NCBI GenBank assembly: GCA_040222275.1
Contig: JAVKDJ010000072.1
Coordinates: 62,001-126,000 of the forward strand
Direction: 5' to 3'
From: CAXBNB01 sp040222275
Lineage (GTDB): Bacteria > Bacteroidota > Bacteroidia > Cytophagales > Cyclobacteriaceae
DNA length: 64,000 bases
Under the pieces are notes generated by a model. It was not told where the DNA came from and did not search any database. It saw only the letters and a list, made by a program, of their open reading frames with translations. Shown in pieces: positions 26,445-34,704 of the stretch. The first letter of the stretch is position 1. Every line of letters starts with the position of its first letter. A program made the position numbers and the translations under genes.

Positions 26445-28244
26445 ATGAAAACGGTATTGGTGTTGCTTTTGATAGGTTTCATGTATAGGCCGCTCCAGGC
26501 CGAGGAGGTAAAAATCCCAAGTGTACCTTCGGAAATGGAGTTTGCAGGGATGAAGCTCAGGATTACAGATGCCGCCAGGCGTGACATTCAGAAGGACGTG
26601 GACATGCTCCGCAAGAGCCCCAAATATTTCAATATCAAACTGGATAGGGTAAGGTTGTATTTTCCCATAGTGGAAAAAGTGCTTAAAGAAGAAGGCATTC
26701 CGGACGACTTCAAATATTTGTCTGTTCAGGAGAGTGCGCTGATTTCTGATGCGGTATCCACTTCCAATGCCGTGGGCTTCTGGCAGTTCAAGGATTTTAC
26801 CGGTAGGGAAGTTGGCCTTCGCATCGACCGCAATATTGACGAAAGAATGAATATAGTGGCTTCCACAAGAGGAGCGGCAAAGTATTTTAAACGCCACAAT
26901 TTTTTCTTTAGAAATTGGGTATATACCGTGTTGGCCCACATGACCGGAAGGGGAGGGGCTCAGAAATATGTGGACTCCAACAAGTTTGGTGATACAAAAA
27001 TGACGATCAACGAAAAAACACATTGGTACGTCAAGCGTTTTTTGGCGCACAAGATTGCCTTCGAAAAAGAAGTAAATGGGAGCCACTCTGAAGGATTGAA
27101 ATTGGTGGAGTACAAACAAGCCGGGGGCAAGACACTCAGCCAGGTAGCGGACAATTTTGATGTGGATGAAGAATTGCTGACTAAATACAACAAGTGGCTG
27201 AAGAGGGGAAAGGTGCCCACGGAAAAGGAGTATTCGGTAATAGTGCCGGTAGTGGACAGGGTGCCTAAAGCACTGATAGCTGCCAATAAGACAAAAACAA
27301 TACAAACCCCAGTATCACGGCCTGCTATATCCCTGGGCAATGACCTAAACAGGAACAAGACCATCTTCATCAAAATCAATGGTATACAGAGTATCCTGGC
27401 CAAAGCCAATGAGTCGATTGAGGCGATGGCAGCAGAAGGGGGAATCACCGTAAGCAGGTTTGTGAAATACAACGACCTGAAAGAGACAGATCCGATCAAG
27501 GAAGGGGAAGTATATTACCTGCGTAGAAAGAAAAACCGGGCGAAAGTGTATTACCACACCGCTGAACCCGGGGAAAGTTTGTGGGACATTTCCCAGAAAT
27601 TTGGCATAAAGCTAAACCGGCTGGCCAAAATGAACCGGATGTCTATAATTGACCAGCCTGAAACCGGGCGGTTGATGTGGTTGAGGAAAAAAAGGCCAAA
27701 GGATGTTCCGGTGGAAATTAAGGAGTTGCCAACAAGGGAACAGATAGAAGAAATCCTGGGTGCCCCATTGAATGAGCAACGAGTGGAGCCAACCCAGGGC
27801 ACGATTGAAGAATCTTCTTTGAACTCCTCCAGGAATGAAAATGCCTCCCAAAACGAAACCGAACCTTCAAATACAATCACTGCACATGAAGAAAAGCATA
27901 CGGTGGTGAAAGGGGAGACCTTGTACAGTATTTCTAAATTGTACAATATAGAAGTAGTGGCCTTAATGGAGCTGAACCAAACGAATGGCGCCATTAGTAT
28001 TGGCCAGGAGCTGCTCCTGCCCAAAGGGGCAGCAGTCGTTGAAGTACCTGCAGAAACGAAGGAAGAGAAAGAGGAAATAGACATGGAAAACGAAACTGAG
28101 TTGACCTTCCATGTGGTGGAACCAGGGGATACCATGTACAAAATATCAAAAAAATATAAAATAACCGTTGACAAATTGCTTGAATTGAATCAAAAAGATA
28201 ATTTTGATATTTCTATCGGGGAAAAGCTTATAATCAAAGAATAA
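26445..28244 (+). CDS. MltD-like lytic transglycosylase with LysM repeats
   Basis: Exported murein-cleaving enzyme. The chosen start, ATG 26445, gives a signal peptide (MKTVLVLLLIGFMYRPLQAEE); the frame is open back to 26316, where 43 extra residues would precede the signal, so the later start is preferred. The transglycosylase SLT domain spans about residues 60-200, with catalytic Glu in VQESAL, then SNAVGFWQFKDFTGREVGL and the later GAAKYFKRHN and AHMTGRG. Three clear LysM peptidoglycan-binding modules follow (YYHTAEPGESLWDIS, HTVVKGETLYSISKLYN, FHVVEPGDTMYKISKKYK), and an earlier degenerate one lies near residue 235. The middle is a charged, low-complexity linker. Likely remodels or cuts peptidoglycan during growth or division. 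Confidence 0.93.
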   Translation: MKTVLVLLLIGFMYRPLQAEEVKIPSVPSEMEFAGMKLRITDAARRDIQKDVDMLRKSPKYFNIKLDRVRLYFPIVEKVLKEEGIPDDFKYLSVQESALISDAVSTSNAVGFWQFKDFTGREVGLRIDRNIDERMNIVASTRGAAKYFKRHNFFFRNWVYTVLAHMTGRGGAQKYVDSNKFGDTKMTINEKTHWYVKRFLAHKIAFEKEVNGSHSEGLKLVEYKQAGGKTLSQVADNFDVDEELLTKYNKWLKRGKVPTEKEYSVIVPVVDRVPKALIAANKTKTIQTPVSRPAISLGNDLNRNKTIFIKINGIQSILAKANESIEAMAAEGGITVSRFVKYNDLKETDPIKEGEVYYLRRKKNRAKVYYHTAEPGESLWDISQKFGIKLNRLAKMNRMSIIDQPETGRLMWLRKKRPKDVPVEIKELPTREQIEEILGAPLNEQRVEPTQGTIEESSLNSSRNENASQNETEPSNTITAHEEKHTVVKGETLYSISKLYNIEVVALMELNQTNGAISIGQELLLPKGAAVVEVPAETKEEKEEIDMENETELTFHVVEPGDTMYKISKKYKITVDKLLELNQKDNFDISIGEKLIIKE

Positions 28245-28262
28245 CTAACCAGCTAAGATCGT

Positions 28263-28649
28263 ATGTTCAACCTTGCCTTGCTAATAGACAATCATGATGA
28301 GGCCAACGACCTCAACCAGGATGTAATCATCAGTTCGGGACTGGCAAAAGAGGTTGTTATCAAAAACAACGGCAGGGATGCCATCAACTACCTCACAACC
28401 AACCCGGACATCCCCGACATTATTTTCCTGGATATTAACATGCCTATAGTGGATGGCTGTGTATTTATACACGAATTTGAAAGCCTTCCGGAAATCATCA
28501 AAGACCTCTCGCAGATATATATCCTGGCCAGCAGCAAAAACGATGGCTATTTACAAAAGATGGTGGAGGGAAATGAAATATCAGGGATAGTACCCAAGCC
28601 CCTCACCGCAGAAGAATGTGAGAAAATAATGAAGCAGCCACAGATTTAA
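28263..28649 (+). CDS. stand-alone response-regulator receiver domain (CheY-like)
   Basis: A 128-residue protein consisting only of a receiver domain. The phosphoacceptor is Asp57 in IIFLDINMPIVDG; the acidic pocket is near LIDNHDEAN (Asp9/Asp12), the Ser/Thr switch position is in YILASSKND and the conserved Lys is in VPKPL. No output domain and no histidine kinase are nearby, so the partner is unknown. It is of the kind found across Bacteroidota as small shuttles in phosphorelays. It starts 18 bp after the transglycosylase and may be in the same transcript. Confidence 0.88.
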   Translation: MFNLALLIDNHDEANDLNQDVIISSGLAKEVVIKNNGRDAINYLTTNPDIPDIIFLDINMPIVDGCVFIHEFESLPEIIKDLSQIYILASSKNDGYLQKMVEGNEISGIVPKPLTAEECEKIMKQPQI

Positions 28650-28685
28650 GGACTACCTTCTTTTTTTCGGTTTATGGATTTGATA

Positions 28686-28771
28686 GAGCGCATTTGCCAT
28701 GCGCTCCTCCTGTTATCAACTACATTTGTTTAGAGTTACGTAGTATTCGAACGCATTAGAAATGCACCCGA
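28686..28771. repeat. BIME copy E1 (paired REP palindromes)
   Basis: First copy of the repeated pair. The left palindrome (28686-28707) contains GCGCATTTGCCATGCGC and the right one (28748-28771) CGCATTAGAAATGC; the two are near inverse complements. It is the most diverged full copy and uses the type A spacer. It marks the start of the 7-kb repeat-rich island and occupies the 205-base gap 28650-28854. Confidence 0.75.
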
Positions 28772-28854
28772 CCTGGGATCCCGCCATAATCTTAATCGAA
28801 TACTCGTGATTTTTGATTATATTTATAACCATGCATTTTAAATGACAGAAGATT

Positions 28855-29202
28855 ATGAAAATTTTCACGTCAAAAAATATTCCGCCAATTAAAAAAATGG
28901 CAGAAATCTTAAAACAAGAATTTTCTGATAAATTCTCCTATGAGCTCTTTGGTATAGGGAAAGAGAAAAGTATTATTGTCGAAAAATCGACCTTTGTTGG
29001 AGTGCAAATTTCCAGAACAAAAAATGAAATTTCCATTGAAGGAATCCATCCATCAGTTCCAGCTTCTTTTATTTCTTCGGTATTAGCATATTTTATGAGC
29101 AGTGGCCATCCTATCAATCTGTGGTTTCCAGGATTGTACGATTCCCCCTGGAAAAAATTTGAAAAGGAAGTAGGTTCATTTTTAAATCAGAAGTACAATT
29201 AG
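28855..29202 (+). CDS. hypothetical protein (115 aa)
   Basis: Small soluble protein, no signal peptide or membrane segment, no family recognised. Visible features: a basic N-terminal helix (KIFTSKNIPPIKKMAEILKQ), alternating beta-like segments (EKSIIVEKSTFVGVQISRTKNEISIEG) and an aromatic C-terminal part (INLWFPGLYDSPWKKFEKEV). The base composition is more AT-rich than the neighbouring core genes. It is flanked on both sides by repeat copies E1 and E2, as are the other unknown genes of this island. It could be an immunity-type or cargo protein, but nothing in the sequence shows that. Confidence 0.6.
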   Translation: MKIFTSKNIPPIKKMAEILKQEFSDKFSYELFGIGKEKSIIVEKSTFVGVQISRTKNEISIEGIHPSVPASFISSVLAYFMSSGHPINLWFPGLYDSPWKKFEKEVGSFLNQKYN

Positions 29203-29259
29203 TTCCCTTAACGGTCAGAACGTTCTATTTCCGTTGAACAAATCAGCCAGTTCGAATTT

Positions 29260-29351
29260 GATGGAGCGCATTTGTAATGCGTTCCCTCTGTTTTTTGGAT
29301 AAGTACAGGATTTCTATGTATAGTATTCGGACGCATTGCAAATGCGCCCGA
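29260..29351. repeat. BIME copy E2
   Basis: Left palindrome (GGAGCGCATTTGTAATGCG) and right palindrome (ACGCATTGCAAATGCGCCCGA) separated by a type A spacer containing GGATAAGTACAGG. Within the 530-base gene-free stretch 29203-29729, which otherwise contains only copy E3 and no convincing gene. Confidence 0.85.
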
Positions 29352-29410
29352 GCTGGAGCTACTATCTACCTGGTTTCCGGATAAGTACAGAGTTTCTGTA
29401 TTCAGGGCAT

Positions 29411-29436
29411 GCGAACGCATTAGAAATGCGCCCGAT
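29411..29436. repeat. BIME half-copy E3 (right palindrome)
   Basis: A right-type palindrome (CGAACGCATTAGAAATGCGCCCGAT) preceded by type A spacer sequence from about 29380 but lacking a left partner; it follows E2 almost directly, so it looks like a partial tandem duplication. Confidence 0.7.
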
Positions 29437-29729
29437 CTTGGATTAGAAATGCAACCGATTTGGGGACAATGCACAACAGCCCGCGCAAGCCTTTTCCACT
29501 TGTGCGATAGACATGCAGTAAAAGGTCATTTTCCAGATGAACCAGAGGACTTCTCACTCGTTACTCGCATCGAAGTGACGCAGTGGAAGGCCAGTTGGAA
29601 ATCTCCTAAACCTACCATGCCACCTATTCAAGTGCCATCTATACCGAAATAGAAGGCAACCATCGATAAAATTTTGAACTCTGGATTTTTCTTGGTCAAT
29701 TTATGGGCATGATCGCTAAAACCATAGAT

Positions 29730-30944
29730 ATGAAAAGGTTACTGCTTATTGGGCTATCATTACTCATCATTTACCCGTTGGCATTTTCCCAAACCGACGA
29801 GGTAGGCGGAAAGTGGACAGGCTTGTCTTACGCAGGCAAGAAACAGTTTCCTATGGTTATGGAAATCCAACAGGATGGAGCCGTCTTATCCGGGACAGTT
29901 TACAACCATTCACTAGACAACAACATTGTTGGGCATTACGAGTTCAACGGCACCCTGGTGGACAAAACAGCAACGATAAAGGGTGTAAAATTTATAGAGA
30001 AAAAAGGGCTCACATGCCTGCCTACCATCGAGCTGGAATTGACGAGCGATGAGGATAATTTTTACCTGAATGGAAAATGGAAGCACAACATGGTGCCTGG
30101 CGGGTGCTGGCCTGGCTTCTCCGGAAAGGTGGAGCTGGCTAAGGGCAAACCTGCCTCTCAGCCTATGATGACCAATACGGAAGAACCAGAATATGATGAA
30201 CTGAGCAAGGAAATAGTTGACAGGCTGAAGGCACGGAAAAACTACGCTTTAATCATAGGGGCTCAGGATTATGAGTCTGATGAAGTAGCGAAACTGGACA
30301 GGCCGGTTGCAGATGCGATAGCGCTCAAGGATGTGCTGGTCGGGGGATATACTTTTTTGGAGGAAAATGTTACCCTGCTAAAGAACCCCACCAGGAGCCA
30401 GATTATAGAGGCATTTGATGCGCTGGCTGATAAGGTACAATCCACCGACAATTTGCTTCTATTTTACGCAGGTCATGGTATTTGGGACGAAAGGTTGGAG
30501 CAGGGTTTTTGGTTGCCTGTGGATGCGCGAAAAAACTCGAAAGCCCAGTGGTTGTCCAACGGGACCATACGCGATTATCTGGGTGCTATAGAATCCAAGC
30601 ACACCTTGCTGATAGCCGATGCATGCTTTAGCGGGGGCATCTTAAAAGAACGGGCTGCCTTCAACACCAGCAGGGCAATGGTAGAGCTGTACAAGCTTCC
30701 GAGCCGCAAGGCCATCACGAGTGGCACGCTAAAGACCGTGCCGGACAGGAGTGTTTTTCTTAAATACCTTATAGAAGGCCTCAGGCAAAACGAACACGCC
30801 ATCGTTTCTGCCCACCAACTTTTTGCCAATCTTCGGGTGGCCGTTATCCACAACAGCCCCAACAGCCAGGTGCCACAATACGGCGTTATTTTTGGTTCTG
30901 GTGATCAGGGTGGGGATTTTCTGTTCGTGAGATCCGGTAACTAG
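29730..30944 (+). CDS. exported caspase-like (C14) peptidase with N-terminal beta domain
   Basis: Orthocaspase-type cysteine peptidase. ATG 29730 gives the signal peptide MKRLLLIGLSLLIIYPLAFSQ; an ATG nine codons earlier is less likely. Residues about 25-140 form a beta-rich domain (GGKWTGLSYAGKKQFPMVMEIQQ, then GTVYNHSLDNNIVGHYEFNG) of unknown function. The caspase p20-like domain starts near KNYALIIGAQDYESD; catalytic His is in LLLFYAGHGIWDE and catalytic Cys in LLIADACFSGGI. Both are present, so it should be active, with cleavage after Arg/Lys more likely than after Asp, as for other prokaryotic members (inference). Its last codons (LFVRSGN and stop) are repeated twice downstream as part of a duplicated repeat unit. 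No inhibitor or partner gene is recognised next to it. Confidence 0.9.
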   Translation: MKRLLLIGLSLLIIYPLAFSQTDEVGGKWTGLSYAGKKQFPMVMEIQQDGAVLSGTVYNHSLDNNIVGHYEFNGTLVDKTATIKGVKFIEKKGLTCLPTIELELTSDEDNFYLNGKWKHNMVPGGCWPGFSGKVELAKGKPASQPMMTNTEEPEYDELSKEIVDRLKARKNYALIIGAQDYESDEVAKLDRPVADAIALKDVLVGGYTFLEENVTLLKNPTRSQIIEAFDALADKVQSTDNLLLFYAGHGIWDERLEQGFWLPVDARKNSKAQWLSNGTIRDYLGAIESKHTLLIADACFSGGILKERAAFNTSRAMVELYKLPSRKAITSGTLKTVPDRSVFLKYLIEGLRQNEHAIVSAHQLFANLRVAVIHNSPNSQVPQYGVIFGSGDQGGDFLFVRSGN

Positions 30945-30963
30945 GGCTTAAACCCCCAAATTT

Positions 30964-31096
30964 GATGGAGCGCATTTGCTATGCGTTCTCTTTGTTACAA
31001 CCACATTCGATTGAAGCTATTATCTGGCCTGTTTTTTCGTTGCAAGTCTGGTTTTTCTATTCATAGTTTGCGGACGCATTACAAATGCGCCCGATC
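30964..31096. repeat. BIME copy E4
   Basis: Left palindrome GGAGCGCATTTGCTATGCG and right palindrome GGACGCATTACAAATGCGCCCGA with a type C spacer (ATTCATAGTTTGC next to the right palindrome). It begins 20 bases after the caspase stop codon. Confidence 0.88.
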
Positions 31097-31173
31097 AGTT
31101 TTTCTGTTCGTGAGATCCGGTAACCAGGGCTTAAACCCCCAATTGATATAGCTGTAAAACCTAATACCAGTAA

Positions 31174-31305
31174 GATGGAGCGCATTTGTAATGCGTTCCC
31201 TTAGTTACAACTACATTCGGTTGAAACTACTATCTGCAGTGTTTTTTGTTGCGGGTTTGGTTTTTCTATTCATAGTTTGCGGACGCATTGCAAATGCGCC
31301 CGATC
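31174..31305. repeat. BIME copy E5
   Basis: Nearly the same as E4, with the same type C spacer. It is preceded (31101-31140) by a copy of the last 20-odd bases of the caspase gene and of the 3' flank, showing that the unit was duplicated in tandem. Confidence 0.88.
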
Positions 31306-31308
31306 AGT

Positions 31309-31350
31309 TTTTCTGTTCGTGAGATCCGGCAACTAGGGTTTGAAAACCTC
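31309..31350 (+). repeat. third copy of the caspase 3'-end sequence
   Basis: TTTCTGTTCGTGAGATCCGG followed by C/T-AAC-T/C-AGGG occurs at 30918-30945 (in the caspase gene), 31101-31127 and 31310-31337. Copies two and three are followed by the same CATTGATATAGCTG-like sequence and by another left palindrome, so they are duplicated units with a period of about 210 bp. Confidence 0.8.
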
Positions 31351-31383
31351 CATTGATATAGCTGTAAAACCTAATACTAGTAA

Positions 31384-31410
31384 GATGGAGCGCATTTGCA
31401 ATGCGTTCCT
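31384..31410. repeat. BIME half-copy E6 (left palindrome)
   Basis: A left palindrome (GATGGAGCGCATTTGCAATG) without its right partner. It lies 54 bases from the 3' end of the transposase gene, as is usual for REPs that flank their own transposase. Confidence 0.8.
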
Positions 31411-31463
31411 TTCATCTGTCTGGCACGAACGATTTGTAAGAATTCTCTAACCCACATTTATCT

Positions 31464-32006
31464 TTACACCAACAGCTTGACGTCAAGTATCCCTTTCTTA
31501 CCAGAATAATCCCTTGCAGAACTGTATAAATAGAATTCGGGTTCATCTACTATCTCATCTTCGACAGGGTTGTTGTGAATGTAATCCAGTTTTTGATCAA
31601 TAAATTTATTTGATTCCAGCTGTATGGGATGATTACCATCCTGCCATACTTTGTGGTTCTTTATCCTCTTCAACTTTTCTCCTGATTTTTCAAAAGCCCT
31701 CATAAGCCACACTTTTCGACTTTCGTTCGTTATTTCCAGTTCCTTCACGATTCGTTTGCTGGTGTACTTTTTAAAATCCCTGAATATCCCTGATAAGTTG
31801 GATTTGCTACTTACAATCATATGTAGATGGGATGGCATCAAACACCATGCATGTACAACCAGGCCTTTTTCCTTTTGACAGTATTTAAGGGAATCAAGGA
31901 TTACATGTTTAAATTCATTTCTGGTGAACAGGTCGATCCAATGCACGACAGTACAGGTAACAAAATACAATCCTTCCGGATCTCTAAACTTGTATTTTTC
32001 TGACAT
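31464..32006 (-). CDS. REP-associated tyrosine transposase (RAYT, Y1/IS200-like)
   Basis: A 180-residue single-strand DNA transposase of the HUH/Y1 superfamily, the domesticated branch that goes with REP palindromes. The HUH histidines are in WCLMPSHLHMIV; the nucleophilic Tyr is probably that of FKKYTSKRIVKE; YIHNNPVEDEIVDEPEFYLYSSARDY is the conserved C-terminal RAYT signature. Length is typical for a single-domain RAYT. No IS200 ends of its own are seen; instead a left half-palindrome (E6) follows it and a full pair (E7) precedes it, so the eleven palindrome copies nearby are very likely its substrates. It appears intact and could be expressed. Confidence 0.93.
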   Translation of the reverse strand: MSEKYKFRDPEGLYFVTCTVVHWIDLFTRNEFKHVILDSLKYCQKEKGLVVHAWCLMPSHLHMIVSSKSNLSGIFRDFKKYTSKRIVKELEITNESRKVWLMRAFEKSGEKLKRIKNHKVWQDGNHPIQLESNKFIDQKLDYIHNNPVEDEIVDEPEFYLYSSARDYSGKKGILDVKLLV

Positions 32007-32049
32007 AAATCAAATATATGATATCGTCTTCTTTTTCATTGAATTTTTT

Positions 32050-32168
32050 GTCGAGTGCATTTGCATTGTTTCCTTTACTATATTTGAAGTTATTTGCTGC
32101 CCAGTTTTTGGACAAGTCGAGTTTTTTTCAATTCATAAGGTGCGGACGCATTACAAATGCGCTTGATC
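32050..32168. repeat. BIME copy E7
   Basis: Type B pair: a decayed left palindrome (GAGTGCATTTGCATTG) and a good right one (GGACGCATTACAAATGCGC) with a spacer containing TTTTTGGACAAGTCGAG. The spacer is nearly identical to E8 and E10. It stands between the transposase start and the following lipoprotein. Confidence 0.83.
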
Positions 32169-32182
32169 TGAGTGTTACCATA

Positions 32183-33568
32183 TTGGGAAACCTTATAACC
32201 ATAATACTATCAATAAGTCTATTAATGACTAGTTGCTCGGATAAGCCAGTTTCAACAAAGTTAACTCCGGGGGAACTTGACAGTGAGCAAATAGCTGGAG
32301 ACTATTTCGATTTGAGTTTGAAAAAATACAATCCGTTGGGCTATAAGGTGGAAACGAAAACATTATTAGAAAATATCGATTTCAACAAGGATGGGAATTT
32401 GTACCAGGTTGTGTCTGTCACCCCCATAGACCATTCAACATCTAGGCTGAAAAACGTTGGACGATCATATGAGTCTTTTGTAATTATTGGGTTGAAAAAC
32501 CCTGATAAGATTTATCCAGTGTTTAGGGATTGGCAAGCAGATGCTTATCCTAAAAGCTCTAAGATAATTCATATACAAAATGATACATTAGTTATACGCC
32601 ATGATGAAGGAAGAAGCTCGCCTGATTATAATAAGGAAGTAACTCTTCACTATCAAGCAAATAATTTTGTAATTCATTCCGTTAGTTTGAAATTATCTGC
32701 TTATCCAGCTAACGGAAAGATCGAAAAATATGCCAACTTCACTAGTAAAGAAGCCTTCAGAAAGTATCAAATATCTAATGCAAAGGACGTTGAAATTGAA
32801 GAATGCACTTATAAAATGTTCTTTGCGGAGAAAAATCAACATCTGGCCAACGAGCAACTCCATCATCATATATCAGAGTCAAAATATATTGTTTACAAGC
32901 CTGAAAACTGGGTAGACAAGAAGGATTTAAGTTTTTCTACTTCCACAACATGGGATTCAGAATTTATCTATTTGAACGTAGAAGTAACTGATGATGAAGT
33001 AATCTTAAACTCAGGTGAAGACATTATTTACGGTGATCATATAGAGTTTTGGCTCGACTTCTCTAATGAAAGAATTACCAAGTCTAAGCATGATGTTTTT
33101 CTAGAGGGTTCAAGGTTTAAATATTACAGAACAATCAGGAATGAGCCTGATTCAACATTAGTTCAAGGGATTATTGGATTAAATCAAAATGATATCAATT
33201 CTTCTAGTGTTATTATTAATCGCAAGGAGAGTACAAACATTACTTTGGAATCCAAACATAAATTGACTGATACAGGCTACTCAGTTGAGTTTACTATTCC
33301 TTTAAAACAATTAGGAAAAGAGATTTTCAATATTGACCTTGATTACAGTTATACCAATGAGCTGGGTTTTACTGTAGTTGTTTCTGATACTGATAACTCG
33401 AAAACGAAAAAACAGGAGACTTTGATGGCTACTTCCACTTTGAAACACGGAAATCCATTTACACTCGGGTCACTTTTTCTTATCGATAAGTTTGAGATGC
33501 CTGTGTATCAGAGCTGGAGCAAATGTAGTAACGAGATACAGTATCAATATGGGTTTCCAAGAAGATAA
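32183..33568 (+). CDS. hypothetical lipoprotein with C-terminal CBM9/DOMON-like domain; native start unclear
   Basis: Exported lipoprotein of unknown role. The open frame starts at 32018 but its first 50 codons lie inside repeat copy E7; the lipoprotein signal (GNLITIILSISLLMTSC) begins at TTG 32183, only 15 bases after E7, so the original start may have been lost or replaced by the repeat insertion. The first half (to about residue 230) has no recognised family, though phrases like DFNKDGNLYQVVSV suggest a beta-rich fold. The second half (about 250-440; TTWDSEFIYLNVEVTDDEVI, then DHIEFWLDFSNE and FTIPLKQLG) resembles the CBM9-like sugar-binding or DOMON fold. More AT-rich than core genes. 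Bracketed by two type B repeats (E7, E8) in the same orientation. Confidence 0.65.
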   Translation: MGNLITIILSISLLMTSCSDKPVSTKLTPGELDSEQIAGDYFDLSLKKYNPLGYKVETKTLLENIDFNKDGNLYQVVSVTPIDHSTSRLKNVGRSYESFVIIGLKNPDKIYPVFRDWQADAYPKSSKIIHIQNDTLVIRHDEGRSSPDYNKEVTLHYQANNFVIHSVSLKLSAYPANGKIEKYANFTSKEAFRKYQISNAKDVEIEECTYKMFFAEKNQHLANEQLHHHISESKYIVYKPENWVDKKDLSFSTSTTWDSEFIYLNVEVTDDEVILNSGEDIIYGDHIEFWLDFSNERITKSKHDVFLEGSRFKYYRTIRNEPDSTLVQGIIGLNQNDINSSSVIINRKESTNITLESKHKLTDTGYSVEFTIPLKQLGKEIFNIDLDYSYTNELGFTVVVSDTDNSKTKKQETLMATSTLKHGNPFTLGSLFLIDKFEMPVYQSWSKCSNEIQYQYGFPRR

Positions 33569-33654
33569 TCAATAAAACTAAATGGCTCTAACTACATTTT
33601 TTCCGTCCTTATCTACACTTCTTCCTATCAGGAAGATACCATCAGAATTAGGCT

Positions 33655-33776
33655 TTGATCGAGTGCATTTGTATTGTTTCCTTTACTATATTTGAAGTTA
33701 TTTGCTGCCCAGTTTTTGGACAAGTCGAGTTTTTTTCATTTCATAAGGTGCGGACGCATTACAAATGCGCCCGATC
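33655..33776. repeat. BIME copy E8
   Basis: Type B pair, almost the same as E7 (left GAGTGCATTTGTATTG, right GGACGCATTACAAATGCGCCCGATC). Together with E7 it forms direct repeats around the lipoprotein gene. Confidence 0.85.
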
Positions 33777-33799
33777 TGATCTAGAACCTAATAATTTAA

Positions 33800-34504
33800 A
33801 TGGCGGACATCCATTTTTTTACGGATATTGATTTGATAAATGCTAAACCCAATAGCACATCTTTTTCTATAAAATTGATAAGGCGAACCACTGGTAAGAA
33901 TGCACTCTTTTTATTCTTTGGACTCATGTTACCATCATGTGTTGCGACTGCTCAAATTCCTGAAGTAATTCAGAAAATGGATGTGATCGAGCTACCCTAT
34001 GAGGCCTCAAATATCAAAGTGCCTATAAAAATACGACCGGAAGATGAGATTACTAAACAGTTTTTCCGAAAGCTAAGTATCAAGGAGTTAATAGAAGTCA
34101 ATGGTATTGAAACAAGCCCTTGGGGAGAACCTTTAAAAGGTTTTATTTATCATCCTGAAGAACAAGAGATTAACATTTACTCAAAGCTTATCGAAGAAGA
34201 AAATTTCATTTTGGTGAGTTTGTTTTCCGGCTTTAAAGACCCCTTTATATATCAAGGATATCTAATTAGCCTTGATTATCATGGAAATGTTATTGATGGA
34301 TTAATAACCGAATTTCATGCTGGAAACAACAACGGAGGGATCGACAGAAAATCAATCGTCACAGACTCGCAAATAATAAAAATCACGGAAACTAGCTGGT
34401 CAGAGGTCATTGAAGAACCTGGTGACCATTATACATTGGAAACAATCTACAAAATAGATAGTAGTGGTAATATTATTCTTAAAAAGAAGTGTATTTCGTA
34501 TTAA
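33800..34504 (+). CDS. hypothetical exported protein with displaced N-terminal fragment
   Basis: A 234-residue frame with no recognised family. Residues 1-22 (MADIHFFTDIDLINAKPNSTSF) resemble the start of the fragment at 34514 (MAGINFFTNPDHLP) and look like a leftover of another gene. The actual export signal comes later (RRTTGKNALFLFFGLMLPSCVATAQ, about residues 29-53), so the native start may be a TTG before IRRTTGKN. The mature part has alternating short beta-like stretches (EINIYSKLIEEENFILVSLFSGF, GYLISLDYHGNVIDGLITEF) and ends in ETIYKIDSSGNIILKKK, a pattern common in Bacteroidota exported proteins of unknown role. Lies between repeats E8 and E9. Confidence 0.6.
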   Translation: MADIHFFTDIDLINAKPNSTSFSIKLIRRTTGKNALFLFFGLMLPSCVATAQIPEVIQKMDVIELPYEASNIKVPIKIRPEDEITKQFFRKLSIKELIEVNGIETSPWGEPLKGFIYHPEEQEINIYSKLIEEENFILVSLFSGFKDPFIYQGYLISLDYHGNVIDGLITEFHAGNNNGGIDRKSIVTDSQIIKITETSWSEVIEEPGDHYTLETIYKIDSSGNIILKKKCISY

Positions 34505-34513
34505 AAGATAACA

Positions 34514-34704
34514 ATGGCTGGAATTAACTTTTTCACCAATCCTGATCACTTGCCCTTCCAATCGGCTGAGCTGGGCTATGGCCCTGTTTTTGGTGAGGCA
34601 GACACTAAATACCGTGTGTCCAGCCTTTTTACAGGTTCATTGAGTGGTTCTAACCCAGACCCTAGAGCTTATGCTGCAGCAAGTGGGCATGTTTTCATTT
34701 CCAT
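34514..34704 (+). pseudogene. N-terminal fragment of an unknown gene, cut by repeat E9
   Basis: About 63 codons (MAGINFFTNPDHLPFQSAEL, GYGPVFGEADTKYRVSSLFTG, AYAAASGHVFI) read like the well-conserved start of a larger protein, then run straight into repeat copy E9 at 34705, after which the frame is only repeat sequence. A related short start is at 33800. The full-length family is not recognised with certainty. The break exactly at the repeat border suggests deletion or insertion at the repeat. Confidence 0.55.

Noticed and set aside
29449..29652. Forward open frame of 67 codons between the repeats and the caspase gene
   Set aside because: No recognisable pattern, odd composition, and it starts within sequence following a half-repeat; it may be a gene remnant, but nothing supports a real protein.
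31464..32006. The transposase as a normal IS200/IS605 insertion sequence
   Set aside because: No IS200-type ends or TnpB partner; the protein has the RAYT C-terminal signature and REP neighbours.
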